Counted from the stretch's first letter, positions 13,498-23,261 are shown. The stretch: DNA of 43,756 nucleotides from Gordonia sp. (in: high G+C Gram-positive bacteria) (GCF_012515855.1 NZ_JAAYXO010000057.1:1-43756), one strand, 5' to 3'. Numbers and translations: made by a program. The notes: generated by a model not told the origin, from the sequence alone.

Positions 13498-16038
13498 TCA
13501 ATCAGCAGTCAACTGCTGCGAGATGTTGAGACGAGACGCTCTCGCCGCAGGCACCATGGCTCCGATCAGGCAGAGCGCGACGGGAACGATCACATAGCCG
13601 AACGCCGACAGCTGAGGCGCGTAGACGATGTCGATCGACGTGGTCTGGCTCAGGATTCGGTCGGCGAGGTAGTGCAATCCACTGCCGAGAACCAACCCCA
13701 CCGCCGCGCCGACCAGCGCGATCGATGCGGCTTCGCTGAGCACCATGCGTGAGATGAATCGACGCGACGCCCCCATCGCGCGCAGCACGCTCAGCTCGCG
13801 ACTGCGTTCCAGCACCGAGAGGAGCAGGGTGTTGAGGAGCGCGATCGCCGCCGCGCCCGCGACGATCCACTGGATCGCGACGGTGAAGGCTCCGGCTTGC
13901 TCGACGCTCTTCTTTGTCGCGTCGAGCGCCTCCTGCCCGGTGTAGACCGAGACCGGTCGGTTGCCGAGGCCCGGATGCGCATCGGCGATGGCGGTCAGTT
14001 CGCGCCGCACCCGCTCGTGGTCAGCGCCCGGCTTGAGCATCACCTGCAGATAGGTGTCGCCGTCACGCTTGAACCACTTACGCAGCAGGTTGTTGGAGAC
14101 CGCGCCCACCCCGGAGTCGACGGCAACATAATTGACGGTGTCGCGGACCACCAGCGACTGGTAGCCGGTGGGTGTGGCGAGGCGCACGGTGTCGCCGGAC
14201 TGTACGCCCAGCATGCGGGCGAGCACCTTGGAGAGCAGGATCCCGTCGCCGGCCAGCGTCTGCCGGACGGCGTCGTCGGACGACTTCTTGATGAACGGCG
14301 CCGACGAGCCGGGGACCAGACCTTGCAGCAGCACGCGGGCATCGCCGATGTTGACCGACGCCCATTGGCCGCCGACCGCAGCGTCGACCTCGGGCAGCTG
14401 CCGGACCTGTTCGGCGATGGCCGGATCGAGCGCGGGGCCGAGCGGCATCGCGTCAGCGGTGCGCGACGAGACGTAGAAGTCCGGATCGGCGAGCCCCTCG
14501 AGCGAGGTCGAGATGGATCCGATCATGTTGTTGAGCGCCCCGGAGATGCCGATGCCGACAGTGATCGCGACCGCGACCGTCATCACCGTGGCCCAGACGC
14601 GCCGCGGCGCGCGTTCGGCATTGACCGCTGCGAGCCGCCCGGGGCCACGCCATCGATTCGACGTCGCCAACACCGCGCGGACCAGTACCGACATCAGTGC
14701 GAAGCAGAGCAACAGGCCGCCGACCGAGTAGACGGCACCGGCCAGAATGGCGGCACGACCGTCCACGGTCTCCGCAATCGTCCACGCCGCGACGATCAGC
14801 AGCGCTCCGACGACTCCGCTGCTCACCAGCAGCCCGGCGGCGGGCGGCTTGGCGTCGGAGGCCTCGCCGGGCACCATCGCTTCCACCGGTGCCACCGCGA
14901 ACACCGAGCGTGCCGCCAGGATCGTCGCCCCGACACACGCGACGACGCACGCGACAACGGCGACGACGGGTGCGTACCCGGGCAGGTGATAGTCGACGGC
15001 CACGCCGACGGCTTCCGACGAGTCCGGCAGCCGCCCGATGATCCAGCGGCCGGCCACAATCCCCAACGGCACGCCGATCAACCCGCCGAGCACACCGAGG
15101 ACCGCCGACTCGGCCAGCAGGTCGCCGACCAGATGGCGGCGCCGCGCGCCCAGTGCGCGCAGCATCGCCAGGGATTGGCGACGCGAGGCCACCGCCATGT
15201 TCATCGTGTTGAAGACCAGAAACGCGGCGATGATCAGCGAGACCATGGCCACCAGCAGGGTGGAGTCGTGCGTCACCGAGTTGGCGACCTCCACCTGCTT
15301 CACCCGGAAGCTCGGATCCACCACGCTCGCCTGACCGCCGACCACCGCCGACACCTGCGCGCTCAGCTCCGACTGCGACACCCCCGTCTTCGGGACGATG
15401 AGGATCGAGTCGACCGCGCCGTCGAGCCCGGTGAGGCGCTGGGCCAGACCGAGATACGCGAACACGAAGCGGCCGCCGTTGAGGACCCGGCCGACGTCGT
15501 CGGGCACCACGCCCACCACCGTCACGTCGACGCCCGAGAGGGTCAGTGCCTGTCCCTCTCGCAAACCGGTCGCTGCGCCGACCACGATGCCATCGTCTAG
15601 CCGTTCGGCGGCGAATCCCGAACCGGCGGAGTTCGCCTCCGAGTCGACGACCTCACGCAGTTCACCCGACAGCGCGGTCACGTACATGTCGGAGCCGACC
15701 AGCACCGCGGGCGCCCCGTCGTCGAGGATCACGGTGCTGCGGACCAGCGGCACCACGGCACGCGCCCCGGGCACTTCGCGGCGCAGCTCTCCCGCGAGGG
15801 CGGAGTCGACGCCCGAGTCGGCGATTCCCGCGACTTCGACGGTCGCATCGCCCGACAGCGCGGCGTTGAACTGCCGCACCGACTCCGACATGGAGCCGTA
15901 GGTGCCGAGCACCGCGACCAGCAGTGCCGACGACACCATCACGACGACGAGCGAGGTGACCACCCGTAGTCTGTGACCCGCGAGCTCACGCAGGTTGAAG
16001 ATGCGGACGCGCGTGAGTCCGGCGAGAACCGCACCCAC
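13498..16038 (-). CDS. ABC transporter permease, duplicated FtsX/MacB type
   Basis: An 846-residue membrane protein with the layout of FtsX-family permeases: an N-terminal membrane helix (about 25-45), a large extracytoplasmic domain, then three helices with the FtsX core (LVFNTMNMAVASRRQSLAMLRALGARR), repeated in the second half (LLNTLLLSVLERSRELSVLRAMGASRRF). Such permeases do not form a classic channel; they power lipoprotein release, export of peptides or antibiotics, or cell-wall hydrolase control. The start is a GTG one base after the ATPase stop, so the two form a transporter. The cargo is unknown. Confidence 0.9.
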   Translation of the reverse strand: MGAVLAGLTRVRIFNLRELAGHRLRVVTSLVVVMVSSALLVAVLGTYGSMSESVRQFNAALSGDATVEVAGIADSGVDSALAGELRREVPGARAVVPLVRSTVILDDGAPAVLVGSDMYVTALSGELREVVDSEANSAGSGFAAERLDDGIVVGAATGLREGQALTLSGVDVTVVGVVPDDVGRVLNGGRFVFAYLGLAQRLTGLDGAVDSILIVPKTGVSQSELSAQVSAVVGGQASVVDPSFRVKQVEVANSVTHDSTLLVAMVSLIIAAFLVFNTMNMAVASRRQSLAMLRALGARRRHLVGDLLAESAVLGVLGGLIGVPLGIVAGRWIIGRLPDSSEAVGVAVDYHLPGYAPVVAVVACVVACVGATILAARSVFAVAPVEAMVPGEASDAKPPAAGLLVSSGVVGALLIVAAWTIAETVDGRAAILAGAVYSVGGLLLCFALMSVLVRAVLATSNRWRGPGRLAAVNAERAPRRVWATVMTVAVAITVGIGISGALNNMIGSISTSLEGLADPDFYVSSRTADAMPLGPALDPAIAEQVRQLPEVDAAVGGQWASVNIGDARVLLQGLVPGSSAPFIKKSSDDAVRQTLAGDGILLSKVLARMLGVQSGDTVRLATPTGYQSLVVRDTVNYVAVDSGVGAVSNNLLRKWFKRDGDTYLQVMLKPGADHERVRRELTAIADAHPGLGNRPVSVYTGQEALDATKKSVEQAGAFTVAIQWIVAGAAAIALLNTLLLSVLERSRELSVLRAMGASRRFISRMVLSEAASIALVGAAVGLVLGSGLHYLADRILSQTTSIDIVYAPQLSAFGYVIVPVALCLIGAMVPAARASRLNISQQLTAD

Positions 16039-16039
16039 C

Positions 16040-16723
<684 letters not shown>

Positions 16724-16737
16724 GCTGTCCCCAATCT

Positions 16738-16759
16738 GCGGCCGGACGCACCGGGCCGC
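16738..16759 (-). terminator. Small hairpin between the PLP enzyme and the ABC ATPase genes
   Basis: GCGGCC (16738-16743) pairs with GGCCGC (16754-16759) around a 10-base loop, in the short spacer between two minus-strand genes. The stem is short and lacks a T-tract, so read-through is likely. Confidence 0.25.
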
Positions 16760-16762
16760 GTG

Positions 16763-17881
16763 TCAACGCTGAGACGACGGCTCGGGCAGCACCCCGGTGG
16801 CGTAGAACCGTTCCAGCGCCGCAGTCGGCGGCCCGAGGTCCAGCTGCTGCTCGCTCACCCAGTCGTCGTTGAAGTATGTGTGATCGTATCGGTCACCGCT
16901 GTCGCACAGCAGCGACACCACACTGCCGCTGCGTCCGGCCGCCGCCATCTCGCCGATCAGCGTGCAGACGCCCCAGAAGTTGGTTCCGGTTGAGCCGCCG
17001 ACGCGTCGTCCCAGCCGGTCGCTGAGGAAGCGCATGGCCGCTACCGACGCCGCATCGGGCACCGGCACCATCGCATCGATCACCTGCGAGACGAACGACG
17101 GTTCCACCCGGGGGCGGCCGATGCCCTCGATCCGCGACGCCGTCGGCGAAGTGATGGTGCCGTCACCGGTCTGATAGGCGGGCAGAAAGACCGAGTTCTC
17201 GACGTCGACGACGCACAGGCGCGTCGGATGCTGCCGGTACCGCAGATATCGGCCGAAGGTGGCCGAGGTGCCCCCGGTCCCCGCGCCGACGACGATCCAC
17301 TCCGGAATCGGGTGTCGTTCGGCGCTCATCTGCGCGAAGACCGATTCGGCGATGTTGTTGTTGCCCCGCCAGTCCGTCGCGCGCTCAGCCATGGTGAACT
17401 GGTCGATGAAATGGCCTCCGAGTTCGGCTTCCAACCGCTGCGCCACCGCGTAGATCTCGGACGGTGAGTCGACGAAATGGCAGACACCGCCCTGCGCCTC
17501 GATGAGCCTGGTCTTGGCCGGAGACGTCCCGGACACCATGACCGCGATGAACGAGACACCGATCAGCTTGGCGAAGTAGGCCTCGGAGACCGCCGTCGAC
17601 CCCGACGACGCCTCGATGACGGTGGTTTCCTCGCGGATCCAGCCGTTGCACAGTCCGTAGAGGAACAGCGAGCGCGCCAGTCGGTGCTTCAGCGATCCCG
17701 TCGGGTGCGTCGACTCGTCCTTCAGGTAGAGGTCGATCCCGTCTCCGCGCTCCGCCCACTCGGGCAGGTCGACGCGAAGCAGGTGGGTGTCGGCACTGCG
17801 ACGAGCGTCGGCCTCGATGAGTTGAACCGCGCGGCTCGTCCAACTGCGGTCCGCGACGCGTTCCACCATCGAGGCGGGCAC
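16763..17881 (-). CDS. PLP-dependent cysteine synthase-family enzyme (Cds1/cysteine desulfhydrase-like)
   Basis: A fold-type II PLP enzyme of 372 residues. The PLP lysine is in [13 protein letters not shown], the Asn/Ser substrate loop is [13 protein letters not shown], and the phosphate-binding glycine loop is [17 protein letters not shown]. The divergence from CysK/CysM (long linker, DNDWVSEQ-like C-terminus) resembles M. tuberculosis Rv3684 (Cds1), reported as an L-cysteine desulfhydrase that makes H2S. GTG 17881 has GAGGA five bases upstream and starts one base after the DUF4229 stop; ATG 17869 is the alternative. Desulfhydrase versus synthase activity is inferred from resemblance. Confidence 0.78.
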   Translation of the reverse strand: MPASMVERVADRSWTSRAVQLIEADARRSADTHLLRVDLPEWAERGDGIDLYLKDESTHPTGSLKHRLARSLFLYGLCNGWIREETTVIEASSGSTAVSEAYFAKLIGVSFIAVMVSGTSPAKTRLIEAQGGVCHFVDSPSEIYAVAQRLEAELGGHFIDQFTMAERATDWRGNNNIAESVFAQMSAERHPIPEWIVVGAGTGGTSATFGRYLRYRQHPTRLCVVDVENSVFLPAYQTGDGTITSPTASRIEGIGRPRVEPSFVSQVIDAMVPVPDAASVAAMRFLSDRLGRRVGGSTGTNFWGVCTLIGEMAAAGRSGSVVSLLCDSGDRYDHTYFNDDWVSEQQLDLGPPTAALERFYATGVLPEPSSQR

Positions 17882-17882
17882 G

Positions 17883-18212
17883 TCAGTCCTCGCCGCGCAG
17901 ACGCGCCTGAAGGTCGTCGCGCTGCGCCGATCGTTGGGCATCGACCTGCGCGATCTGGTCGTTGACCTTCAGTCGCAGCGACTTGAACAAGATCAGCCCG
18001 AGCGGAAGGGCGATCAGGACGCCGAAGACTGCGGCGACCAGCGGCGGCACGTCGACGTTCACGGCCTGCCCACCGAAGAAGATCACCGTCGCGATCACCG
18101 CCACCAGCGCGATCCGTGCCACGGAGTACAAGACCACGGCGAGGATGAGGCTCGTCATAGTCGCCGGCTTGTTCTGGTCGGTGAGATCGGGGTCTGGTCG
18201 TTGGTCTGTCAT
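17883..18212 (-). CDS. DUF4229 small membrane protein
   Basis: A 109-residue protein with two adjacent membrane helices ([28 protein letters not shown] and [22 protein letters not shown]), followed by a basic, predicted helical tail ([32 protein letters not shown]). This layout is that of DUF4229, a family restricted to actinobacteria with no known function. ATG 18212 has GGGGGAC directly upstream. The PLP-enzyme gene starts one base after its stop, suggesting co-translation. A similar small membrane protein lies near the ccs genes in mycobacteria (from memory Rv0531). Confidence 0.8.
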   Translation of the reverse strand: MTDQRPDPDLTDQNKPATMTSLILAVVLYSVARIALVAVIATVIFFGGQAVNVDVPPLVAAVFGVLIALPLGLILFKSLRLKVNDQIAQVDAQRSAQRDDLQARLRGED

Positions 18213-18429
18213 GTCCCCCAGAATACTTCGCTCGCGCCGGGACCAGCGAATACACCGTTCGGAGGACAACTTCGGGCACTGGTCGCAAGGGGGAGAATCA
18301 GGCCGAAATCCAACATTACGGACCCTTTACTAACGACTGACTGTTCGAGCAACCTGCACAAATGCGTGTACAAAGTGGGTGTAGCGGCGAAACCGCCGGT
18401 GTTACCCAAATAGCAAACAGGAGATTGAA

Positions 18430-18651
18430 ATGACTGCCGTCGCCGAAAACTCCACTGAGACTGGAATCATCACCCCCGCCTTGGCCACGCAGCACAACCT
18501 GACCCCCGGTCAGGTCGCCGCGATGTTCAACGTGAACCCGAAGACCGTCGCCCGCTGGGCGTCGTCGGGAGTCCTGAAGTCCATCCGCACCCCGGGCGGC
18601 CACCGTCGCTTCCGCGAAGCGGACGTCGTGGAGCTCCTCAACCGCTCCTGA
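18430..18651 (+). CDS. BldC-like MerR-type DNA-binding protein
   Basis: A 73-residue protein that is almost entirely a winged helix-turn-helix: LTPGQVAAMFNVNPKTVARWASSGVLKSIRTPGGHRRFREADVVELLNRS. The TPGGHRRFRE wing is characteristic of MerR-like proteins without an effector domain, and the whole resembles Streptomyces BldC, which binds head-to-tail on direct repeats. ATG 18430 is preceded by AGGAGAT seven bases upstream. It is transcribed alone, between divergent and convergent genes, and its 3' end is followed by a very long hairpin. Targets are unknown; a developmental role as in Streptomyces should not be assumed. Confidence 0.88.
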   Translation: MTAVAENSTETGIITPALATQHNLTPGQVAAMFNVNPKTVARWASSGVLKSIRTPGGHRRFREADVVELLNRS

Positions 18652-18672
18652 CCACAGTTCCTCATCGCTTCG

Positions 18673-18771
18673 GCCCAGTTCCGGCGGACGCGATCTCCTC
18701 GCAGTCCTCGATGCGCGCCTCCCGGCGCGCATCTTGAGGGCTCGGAGATCCTCGTCCTTCAGGAACTGGGC
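18673..18771. repeat. Nearly continuous 99-nt hairpin downstream of the BldC-like gene
   Basis: Five consecutive pairs of complementary blocks nest around one TCCC loop: 18673-18682 with 18762-18771 (10 bp), 18686-18690 with 18753-18757 (5), 18692-18698 with 18744-18750 (7), 18703-18709 with 18736-18742 (7, one G-U) and 18710-18719 with 18724-18733 (10). That is about 39 pairs. It starts 21 bases after the BldC-like stop. It may be a terminator, a structured RNA or a palindromic element. Confidence 0.85.
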
Positions 18772-18787
18772 CTCAGTGTTTGCGGGT

Positions 18788-18837
18788 AGACTTCACTGAA
18801 CCGATCCGAAATGTGGAGTTTCCCGACTGTGAAGTCT
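18788..18837. repeat. 9-bp inverted repeat AGACTTCAC/GTGAAGTCT
   Basis: AGACTTCAC (18788-18796) and GTGAAGTCT (18829-18837) are perfectly complementary with a 32-base spacer, directly upstream of the small membrane-protein ORF. It could be a regulatory site or the base of a leader hairpin. Confidence 0.45.
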
Positions 18838-18850
18838 CCCGAGACGTGAA

Positions 18851-19033
18851 GTGCGAGGTGCCCTGCCCGTGCCGTTCCTGTTAGTGCTCACCCTCGTAGC
18901 GGTCGCCGCCTTCGTGTCGTGGCGCCTGATGCAGACCAGCCTCAACGAGCAGAGCCCGAGCGGCAGTCGCCGGCCCGCGCCTCGCGGTCCCGACGATGAT
19001 CCGGACTTCCTGCGTTCGCTCGACCGCCGCTGA
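18851..19033 (+). CDS. Putative small single-span membrane protein
   Basis: A 60-residue frame with one hydrophobic segment (VPFLLVLTLVAVAAFVSWRLM) and a basic, proline-rich tail ending in DDDPDFLRSLDRR. Codon use matches the neighbours and a terminator follows 30 bases after its stop, which supports a real gene. The start is uncertain: GTG 18851 or GTG 18869, with GAGG upstream of the latter. I do not recognise a family. It lies between the BldC-like gene and the convergent ccsB gene. Confidence 0.6.
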   Translation: MRGALPVPFLLVLTLVAVAAFVSWRLMQTSLNEQSPSGSRRPAPRGPDDDPDFLRSLDRR

Positions 19034-19063
19034 CGCCCAGCCCGCACAGTCGATCGAAAACCA

Positions 19064-19104
19064 ACGACCGCGCCCGTCTTCAACGGGCGCGGTCGTTTCG
19101 TTTC
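19064..19104. terminator. Strong terminator between the small membrane protein gene and ccsB
   Basis: ACGACCGCGCCCGT (19064-19077) pairs perfectly with ACGGGCGCGGTCGT (19083-19096) around a 5-base loop, followed by TTCGTTTC. It is the best intrinsic terminator of the window on the plus strand and may also serve the convergent ccsB gene. Confidence 0.88.
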
Positions 19105-19140
19105 TGCGCTGTCGTTCGTTTCTGCGGAGTGATCTGGGAT

Positions 19141-20175
19141 CTACAGACCCGCGTACGAGTGCAGGCCGGAGACCACCAGGTTGATGGCGAACAGGTTGAA
19201 CAGCAGCGCGACGAAGCCCGCGATATTGATCCATGCCGAAGCATTGCGCCAACCCGCCGTGGCGCGCGCATGCAGGTACGCCGCGTAAATCACCCACGCG
19301 ATGAACGACACCGTCTCCTTGGGGTCCCAGCCCCAGAAGCGGCCCCACGAGGCCTCGGCCCAGATGGCGCCGCAGATGATGCCGAGTCCGAAGAGCGGGA
19401 AGCCGATCACCGTGCACTTGTACGCGGTGCGGTCGAGCGCCTCTGCGCTGGGGAGGTGGCCCAACAGACGTCGTCCGGCAGCTCCGAGACCGGCTGCGGC
19501 CTCGTCCACGACACCGAGAGTCGGCCACTTGCTGCGAACCAGGTACAGGATGCTGGCCACACCGGCCACCAGCAGCACGCCGGACGCGACCGAGATGATC
19601 GAGACATGGATGGCGAGCCAGTACGACTTCAGCGCCGGAACCACCGGTGCGGCCTGGGTGTACAGGTACCGCCCGCCGATGAACATCAGCAGCACGACGG
19701 GGACCAGCACAAAGCTCAGCAGGGGTCGCGCCTCTTTAGCGCGGAGGATGACGAGTCCGGCGGCGACGCACGCGAGGCAGGTCAGCGAGATGAACTCGTA
19801 CATGTTGCCCCACGGCGCGCGATCGGTGGCGACTCCGCGGAGAACCACCGATCCCAGGTGAGCGAGGAATCCGACCCACACCACCGGGAAAGCCATCGCT
19901 GCAAGCTTCTCCCCGAACGGGCGACGCTGCGCCGGCCCCGAGATGCGGCCGGGGACGCGGTCGTCGGCGGAATCCTTCGTCAACGAGGTGGCGGAACCGG
20001 CCGTCGCACCGACGAGGCTCTCCGACTTCGCGTCGATCCGCTGGTAGCGGGCACCGGCCAGTGCTCCGAGGAACATCAGCATGGCGATCACGTACACCGT
20101 CATGCTGGTGGCGTACAGCCAGTCGGAATAGCGAGCCAGCGTCTCGTTGACGTAGCCCACGGCTTCATCGTTCAT
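19141..20175 (-). CDS. ccsB: Cytochrome c biogenesis protein CcsB (CcsA/ResC type, haem handling)
   Basis: A 344-residue membrane protein of the haem-handling protein family. The periplasmic WWD haem motif is WGRFWGWDPKE at residues 277-287, and conserved histidines occur in the flanking helices (LAHLGSVVLRG, WLAIHVSIIS, YLHARATAGW). With ResB it exports and attaches haem to apocytochrome c (System II). ATG 20175 has GAGG eight bases upstream. It is the last gene of the minus-strand operon hemL to ccsB. The N-terminal loop, about residues 45-85, is a longer hydrophilic insertion than usual. In M. tuberculosis the gene is called ccsA (Rv0529). Confidence 0.93.
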   Translation of the reverse strand: MNDEAVGYVNETLARYSDWLYATSMTVYVIAMLMFLGALAGARYQRIDAKSESLVGATAGSATSLTKDSADDRVPGRISGPAQRRPFGEKLAAMAFPVVWVGFLAHLGSVVLRGVATDRAPWGNMYEFISLTCLACVAAGLVILRAKEARPLLSFVLVPVVLLMFIGGRYLYTQAAPVVPALKSYWLAIHVSIISVASGVLLVAGVASILYLVRSKWPTLGVVDEAAAGLGAAGRRLLGHLPSAEALDRTAYKCTVIGFPLFGLGIICGAIWAEASWGRFWGWDPKETVSFIAWVIYAAYLHARATAGWRNASAWINIAGFVALLFNLFAINLVVSGLHSYAGL

Positions 20176-20209
20176 GAACGATTCCTCATCTCGTCTTCAC
20201 TCCGGGCCG

Positions 20210-21838
20210 TCACAGCTTGGCCCGGTTCTTCGGGGCGTCCTCGGCGAACAGACCCCTGGCCTGTTCCTCGAAGCCTTCGCCCCAGCCTGCCTGGTCAGTA
20301 CGGGCCAGGCCGGCGACCTCTACTACAGTACGTCGTTTGTCGCCCTCGGCAACAGGCACGATTCGGGCCCACACCCGTCGGCGGCGAATCATCAGCGACA
20401 TCACCAGTCCGAGGACCATCACGACCGACGACACCAGCACCGCGGTCTGCATCGGATCGTGCGAGACCTGGACCGATGCCCAGCGCTCGTAGCCGTCGAA
20501 GCGCACGCGCGTGCCGTCCGGCAGAACCGTCTCCGCACCCATGCCGAGGTTCACCGACGCCTGCTGCGTCAGTCGCCCCTGGTCGATCAACCGCTGGTCG
20601 AGCGAGTACACGTTCTGCGGCCGACCGGTGTCCAGACCGGTGTCGCCCTTGTAGATGCGGATGGCGACGGTCGGCTTGTGCGGCTCCGGCGACGCCGAGT
20701 CGAGCAGGTTGGCGTGCGGGAACACCGCGTCGGGCGCGAACAGCCCCTCGATCGCGATCTGGTTCTTGCGACGGTCGTCCTCGTTCGGGTACATGCCCGC
20801 CGGGGTGTCGACGCGAACTGCACCCTCCGACAGCATGGTCTGCGTGGCCTGCGGGATGAACGGGGTCGTCTCGGTACGCTTCTCACCATTCGGGAAGGTC
20901 ACTGTGAAGGTGGGCGCGAAACCGTTGCCCAGGACGTAGACGCGGTCGCCCGCGATCCGCAGGGGATTGTTCACCTGGACCTGAGTGGTCGGCCACTCGT
21001 CGCCCGGCAACGACAGGTCGGTGGTGTGCGCGATCTTGGAGTCGTACATGTCCGGCTGACCGCTCGGCAGGAACGTCGCCGAGAACTCGTCGACCCGGAT
21101 GCAGAACGGCTCGAGGCCGGTGCCGTCGACCATCGCGCCGGACCGGAACGAGTCGTACACGGCGGTGGACGTGTTGCATAGCACCTGTTCACCGTCGGCC
21201 ACCAGCGTGCGGGTGCCCTCGTAGCCCCACAACTTGCCGATCGCCATGGCCACCAGCAGTGCGAGCAGCGCGAAGTGGAAGACCAGGTTGCCGAACTCGC
21301 GCAGATAGCCCTTCTCGGCCGACACCTCGACCGCGCCGTCCGGGTACTTGGTCGACGGCTCGACGGTGCGCACGTCGGTGCGCCAGCCGCGCAGGTTCTT
21401 CTCGATCCGCGCGCCGATCTCGGCGGGCTCGCCGTCGACGGTCTCGGAGATGTGCCGCGGCATGCGCTTGAGGTTGCGCGGCACCTTGACCGGCTTGGTC
21501 CGCAGCGACTGCAGGTGCTCCCAGATGCGGGGCGTCAGGCACCCGACCAGCGAGACGAAGAGCAGCACGTAGATGGCCGTGAACCAGCTCGACGAGAAGA
21601 CGTCGAACAGTTGCAGGCGATCCATCCAGACGCCGAGCTCGCCCTGCTTCTCGATGTATTCGAGGGTCTTCGACTCGTTGAGGTCGCGCTGCGGCAGCAT
21701 CGCTCCCGGGATCGCCGCGAGGGCGAGCAGGAACAGCAGCGCCAGCGCGGTGCGCATCGAAGTCAGACCCCGCCAGACCTTCCGGGAAGGTGCGACGACG
21801 AAGCGTTGCAGCGGGGACGGTTTGCCGGCCTGAGTCAT
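20210..21838 (-). CDS. resB: Cytochrome c biogenesis protein ResB
   Basis: A 542-residue protein, the apocytochrome c-binding partner of CcsB in System II. The N-terminal SMRTALALLFLLALAAIPGAMLPQRDLNESKTLEYIEKQG and FTAIYVLLFVSLVGCLTPRIWEHL are family hallmarks. A large extracytoplasmic domain (about residues 190-470) follows, and the last membrane helix is VLVSSVVMVLGLVMSLMIRRRRVWAR. ATG 21838 overlaps the ccdA stop as ATGA (21835-21838). A longer reading through ccdA on another frame is an artefact. The 34-base gap to ccsB holds that gene's ribosome binding site. Confidence 0.92.
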   Translation of the reverse strand: MTQAGKPSPLQRFVVAPSRKVWRGLTSMRTALALLFLLALAAIPGAMLPQRDLNESKTLEYIEKQGELGVWMDRLQLFDVFSSSWFTAIYVLLFVSLVGCLTPRIWEHLQSLRTKPVKVPRNLKRMPRHISETVDGEPAEIGARIEKNLRGWRTDVRTVEPSTKYPDGAVEVSAEKGYLREFGNLVFHFALLALLVAMAIGKLWGYEGTRTLVADGEQVLCNTSTAVYDSFRSGAMVDGTGLEPFCIRVDEFSATFLPSGQPDMYDSKIAHTTDLSLPGDEWPTTQVQVNNPLRIAGDRVYVLGNGFAPTFTVTFPNGEKRTETTPFIPQATQTMLSEGAVRVDTPAGMYPNEDDRRKNQIAIEGLFAPDAVFPHANLLDSASPEPHKPTVAIRIYKGDTGLDTGRPQNVYSLDQRLIDQGRLTQQASVNLGMGAETVLPDGTRVRFDGYERWASVQVSHDPMQTAVLVSSVVMVLGLVMSLMIRRRRVWARIVPVAEGDKRRTVVEVAGLARTDQAGWGEGFEEQARGLFAEDAPKNRAKL

Positions 21839-22644
21839 ACGGGCAACTCCACGTCGTTGATGAGGGTGATTCGAATCCAGTCGACGAACTCGTTCCACAT
21901 GCCGGTCACGAGCATCACGCCCACGCCGATGAGGAGAACGCCGCCGATGATCTGGATGGTGCGTGCGTGGCGGCGAACGAAGCCGAGGCTGCGCACGGCC
22001 CACGCTGAGGACAGCGCCAGAAGGAGGAACGGGATGCCGAGGCCGAGACAGTACGCGGTGACCATCAGGGCGCCGCGGAGCGGACTGTTGCCCTCGGTGC
22101 TCATGGCGATGCCGAGGACGGCGCCGAGAGTCGCGCTGCTGCACGGGATCCAGCCGATGGCGAAGACCGCGCCGAGGATCGGGGCGCCGATCAGGCCCGA
22201 GTAGCGACGCGGCGCCATGCGAACGTCGCGCTGCAGGAACGGGATCATCCCGAGGAAGATCAGCCCCATGATGATGGTGATCACGCCGCCGATGCGCTGC
22301 ATCAGCTCCAGGCGATCGGTGTCGAGGAACACCGACGTGACGCCGAACAGGGCGGCGGTCGCGAGGACGTAGATCACGGTGAACCCGAGGACGAACAGAC
22401 CGGCGGCGCCGACCACCCGCCACCGGCCGGACTTGGCGCCCTCCCCCGCCTGGACCGCGGGCGCTTCGGCGCCGACCAGCCCGGCCAGGTACGAGAGGTA
22501 CCCGGGGACCAGTGGCACCACGCAAGGCGAGGCGAAGGAGATCAAGCCGACCAGGACGCACACACCGAGCGCGAGCAGCAGCGGTCCGCTGGTGACCGTC
22601 GAGGCGAAGGTGGTGCCCAGATCGGCCAGATACACCTGCGTCAT
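21835..22644 (-). CDS. ccdA: Thiol-disulfide electron carrier CcdA
   Basis: A 269-residue membrane protein with six hydrophobic segments. The two redox cysteines are Cys41 in SFASPCVVPLVPGYL and Cys168 in GWIPCSSATLG, the standard CcdA/DsbD-beta arrangement. It carries electrons from cytoplasmic thioredoxin to the extracytoplasmic TlpA-like protein, which keeps the apocytochrome CxxCH cysteines reduced for haem attachment. It is translationally coupled on both sides by ATGA overlaps, at 22641-22644 with the TlpA-like gene and at 21835-21838 with resB. The ~20-residue loop after the second helix is Gly/Ala-rich. Confidence 0.93.
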   Translation of the reverse strand: MTQVYLADLGTTFASTVTSGPLLLALGVCVLVGLISFASPCVVPLVPGYLSYLAGLVGAEAPAVQAGEGAKSGRWRVVGAAGLFVLGFTVIYVLATAALFGVTSVFLDTDRLELMQRIGGVITIIMGLIFLGMIPFLQRDVRMAPRRYSGLIGAPILGAVFAIGWIPCSSATLGAVLGIAMSTEGNSPLRGALMVTAYCLGLGIPFLLLALSSAWAVRSLGFVRRHARTIQIIGGVLLIGVGVMLVTGMWNEFVDWIRITLINDVELPV

Positions 22645-23261
22645 TTCTTCGCCGGGCTCTCGGCAGCGACGCTCAGCACGGCGTCACGCAGTTCGTCCTC
22701 GCCGATGGCACGGAGATAGACCTTCGCCGGGCGGTGCTGTCGGTCGAGAACGACCGTGGTCGGCACCACGCCGACGGGCACACCGAGGGCTGCAAGGGTG
22801 GCGCCACCGTAGTCGTAGATCGACGGGTAAGGAACCTTGCGGTCGGTGACGAAGTCCTTGGCACTGTTGCGGGAGTCGCGGAAGTCGATGCCGACGAACT
22901 GGACGCCCTTGTCCTTGGTCTCCTCGTACACCTTCGTCAGGTGGGGAAACTCGGTGCGGCACGGCGGGCACCAGGAGGCCCACACGTTCACCACGACCAC
23001 ATCGCCCGCGTAGTCGGAGAGCTTCACCGTGCCGTCGCCCATCAGGTTCTCGCCCTCGACGGCGCCGATGTCCTTGCGGTCGCCGACCGCGTACTCGATG
23101 ACTGTCTTGCCGTCAGGCGAGACGAACTGGTTGCCGCGGTTGGGCGAGACGGCGTCGTCGCCGACGGCGCAGCCGGTCAGGATCGACGCGGAGACGAGTG
23201 CCGCGAGCACGACAGTCACCATCCGCCGTCGGCCGCGGGTCGTCGGCCGAGTTGCAGTCAT
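22641..23261 (-). CDS. TlpA/ResA-like thioredoxin-fold lipoprotein
   Basis: A 206-residue protein with a lipoprotein signal: a basic start, the hydrophobic stretch VTVVLAALVSASILTG and Cys31 in the lipobox ILTGC. The mature part has a thioredoxin fold with the redox motif WCPPC at residues 97-101 (VVNVWASWCPPCRTEF) and the cis-proline loop GVVPTTVVLD. It would reduce the disulfide of apocytochrome c outside the membrane, fed by CcdA, the next gene, whose start overlaps its stop. ATG 23261 lies four bases after the stop of the preceding phosphatase gene. It corresponds to Rv0526 by position. Confidence 0.92.
   Translation of the reverse strand: MTATRPTTRGRRRMVTVVLAALVSASILTGCAVGDDAVSPNRGNQFVSPDGKTVIEYAVGDRKDIGAVEGENLMGDGTVKLSDYAGDVVVVNVWASWCPPCRTEFPHLTKVYEETKDKGVQFVGIDFRDSRNSAKDFVTDRKVPYPSIYDYGGATLAALGVPVGVVPTTVVLDRQHRPAKVYLRAIGEDELRDAVLSVAAESPAKK

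Noticed and set aside
13897-15600. 567-residue plus-strand frame opposite the ABC permease
   Set aside because: Antisense shadow: Arg/His/Gly/Asp-rich, no domain, covered by a clear permease.
20210-22561. ResB reading extended through ccdA to a 783-residue protein
   Set aside because: The first ~240 residues are an out-of-frame translation of ccdA; the ATGA overlap at 21835-21838 sets the true start.
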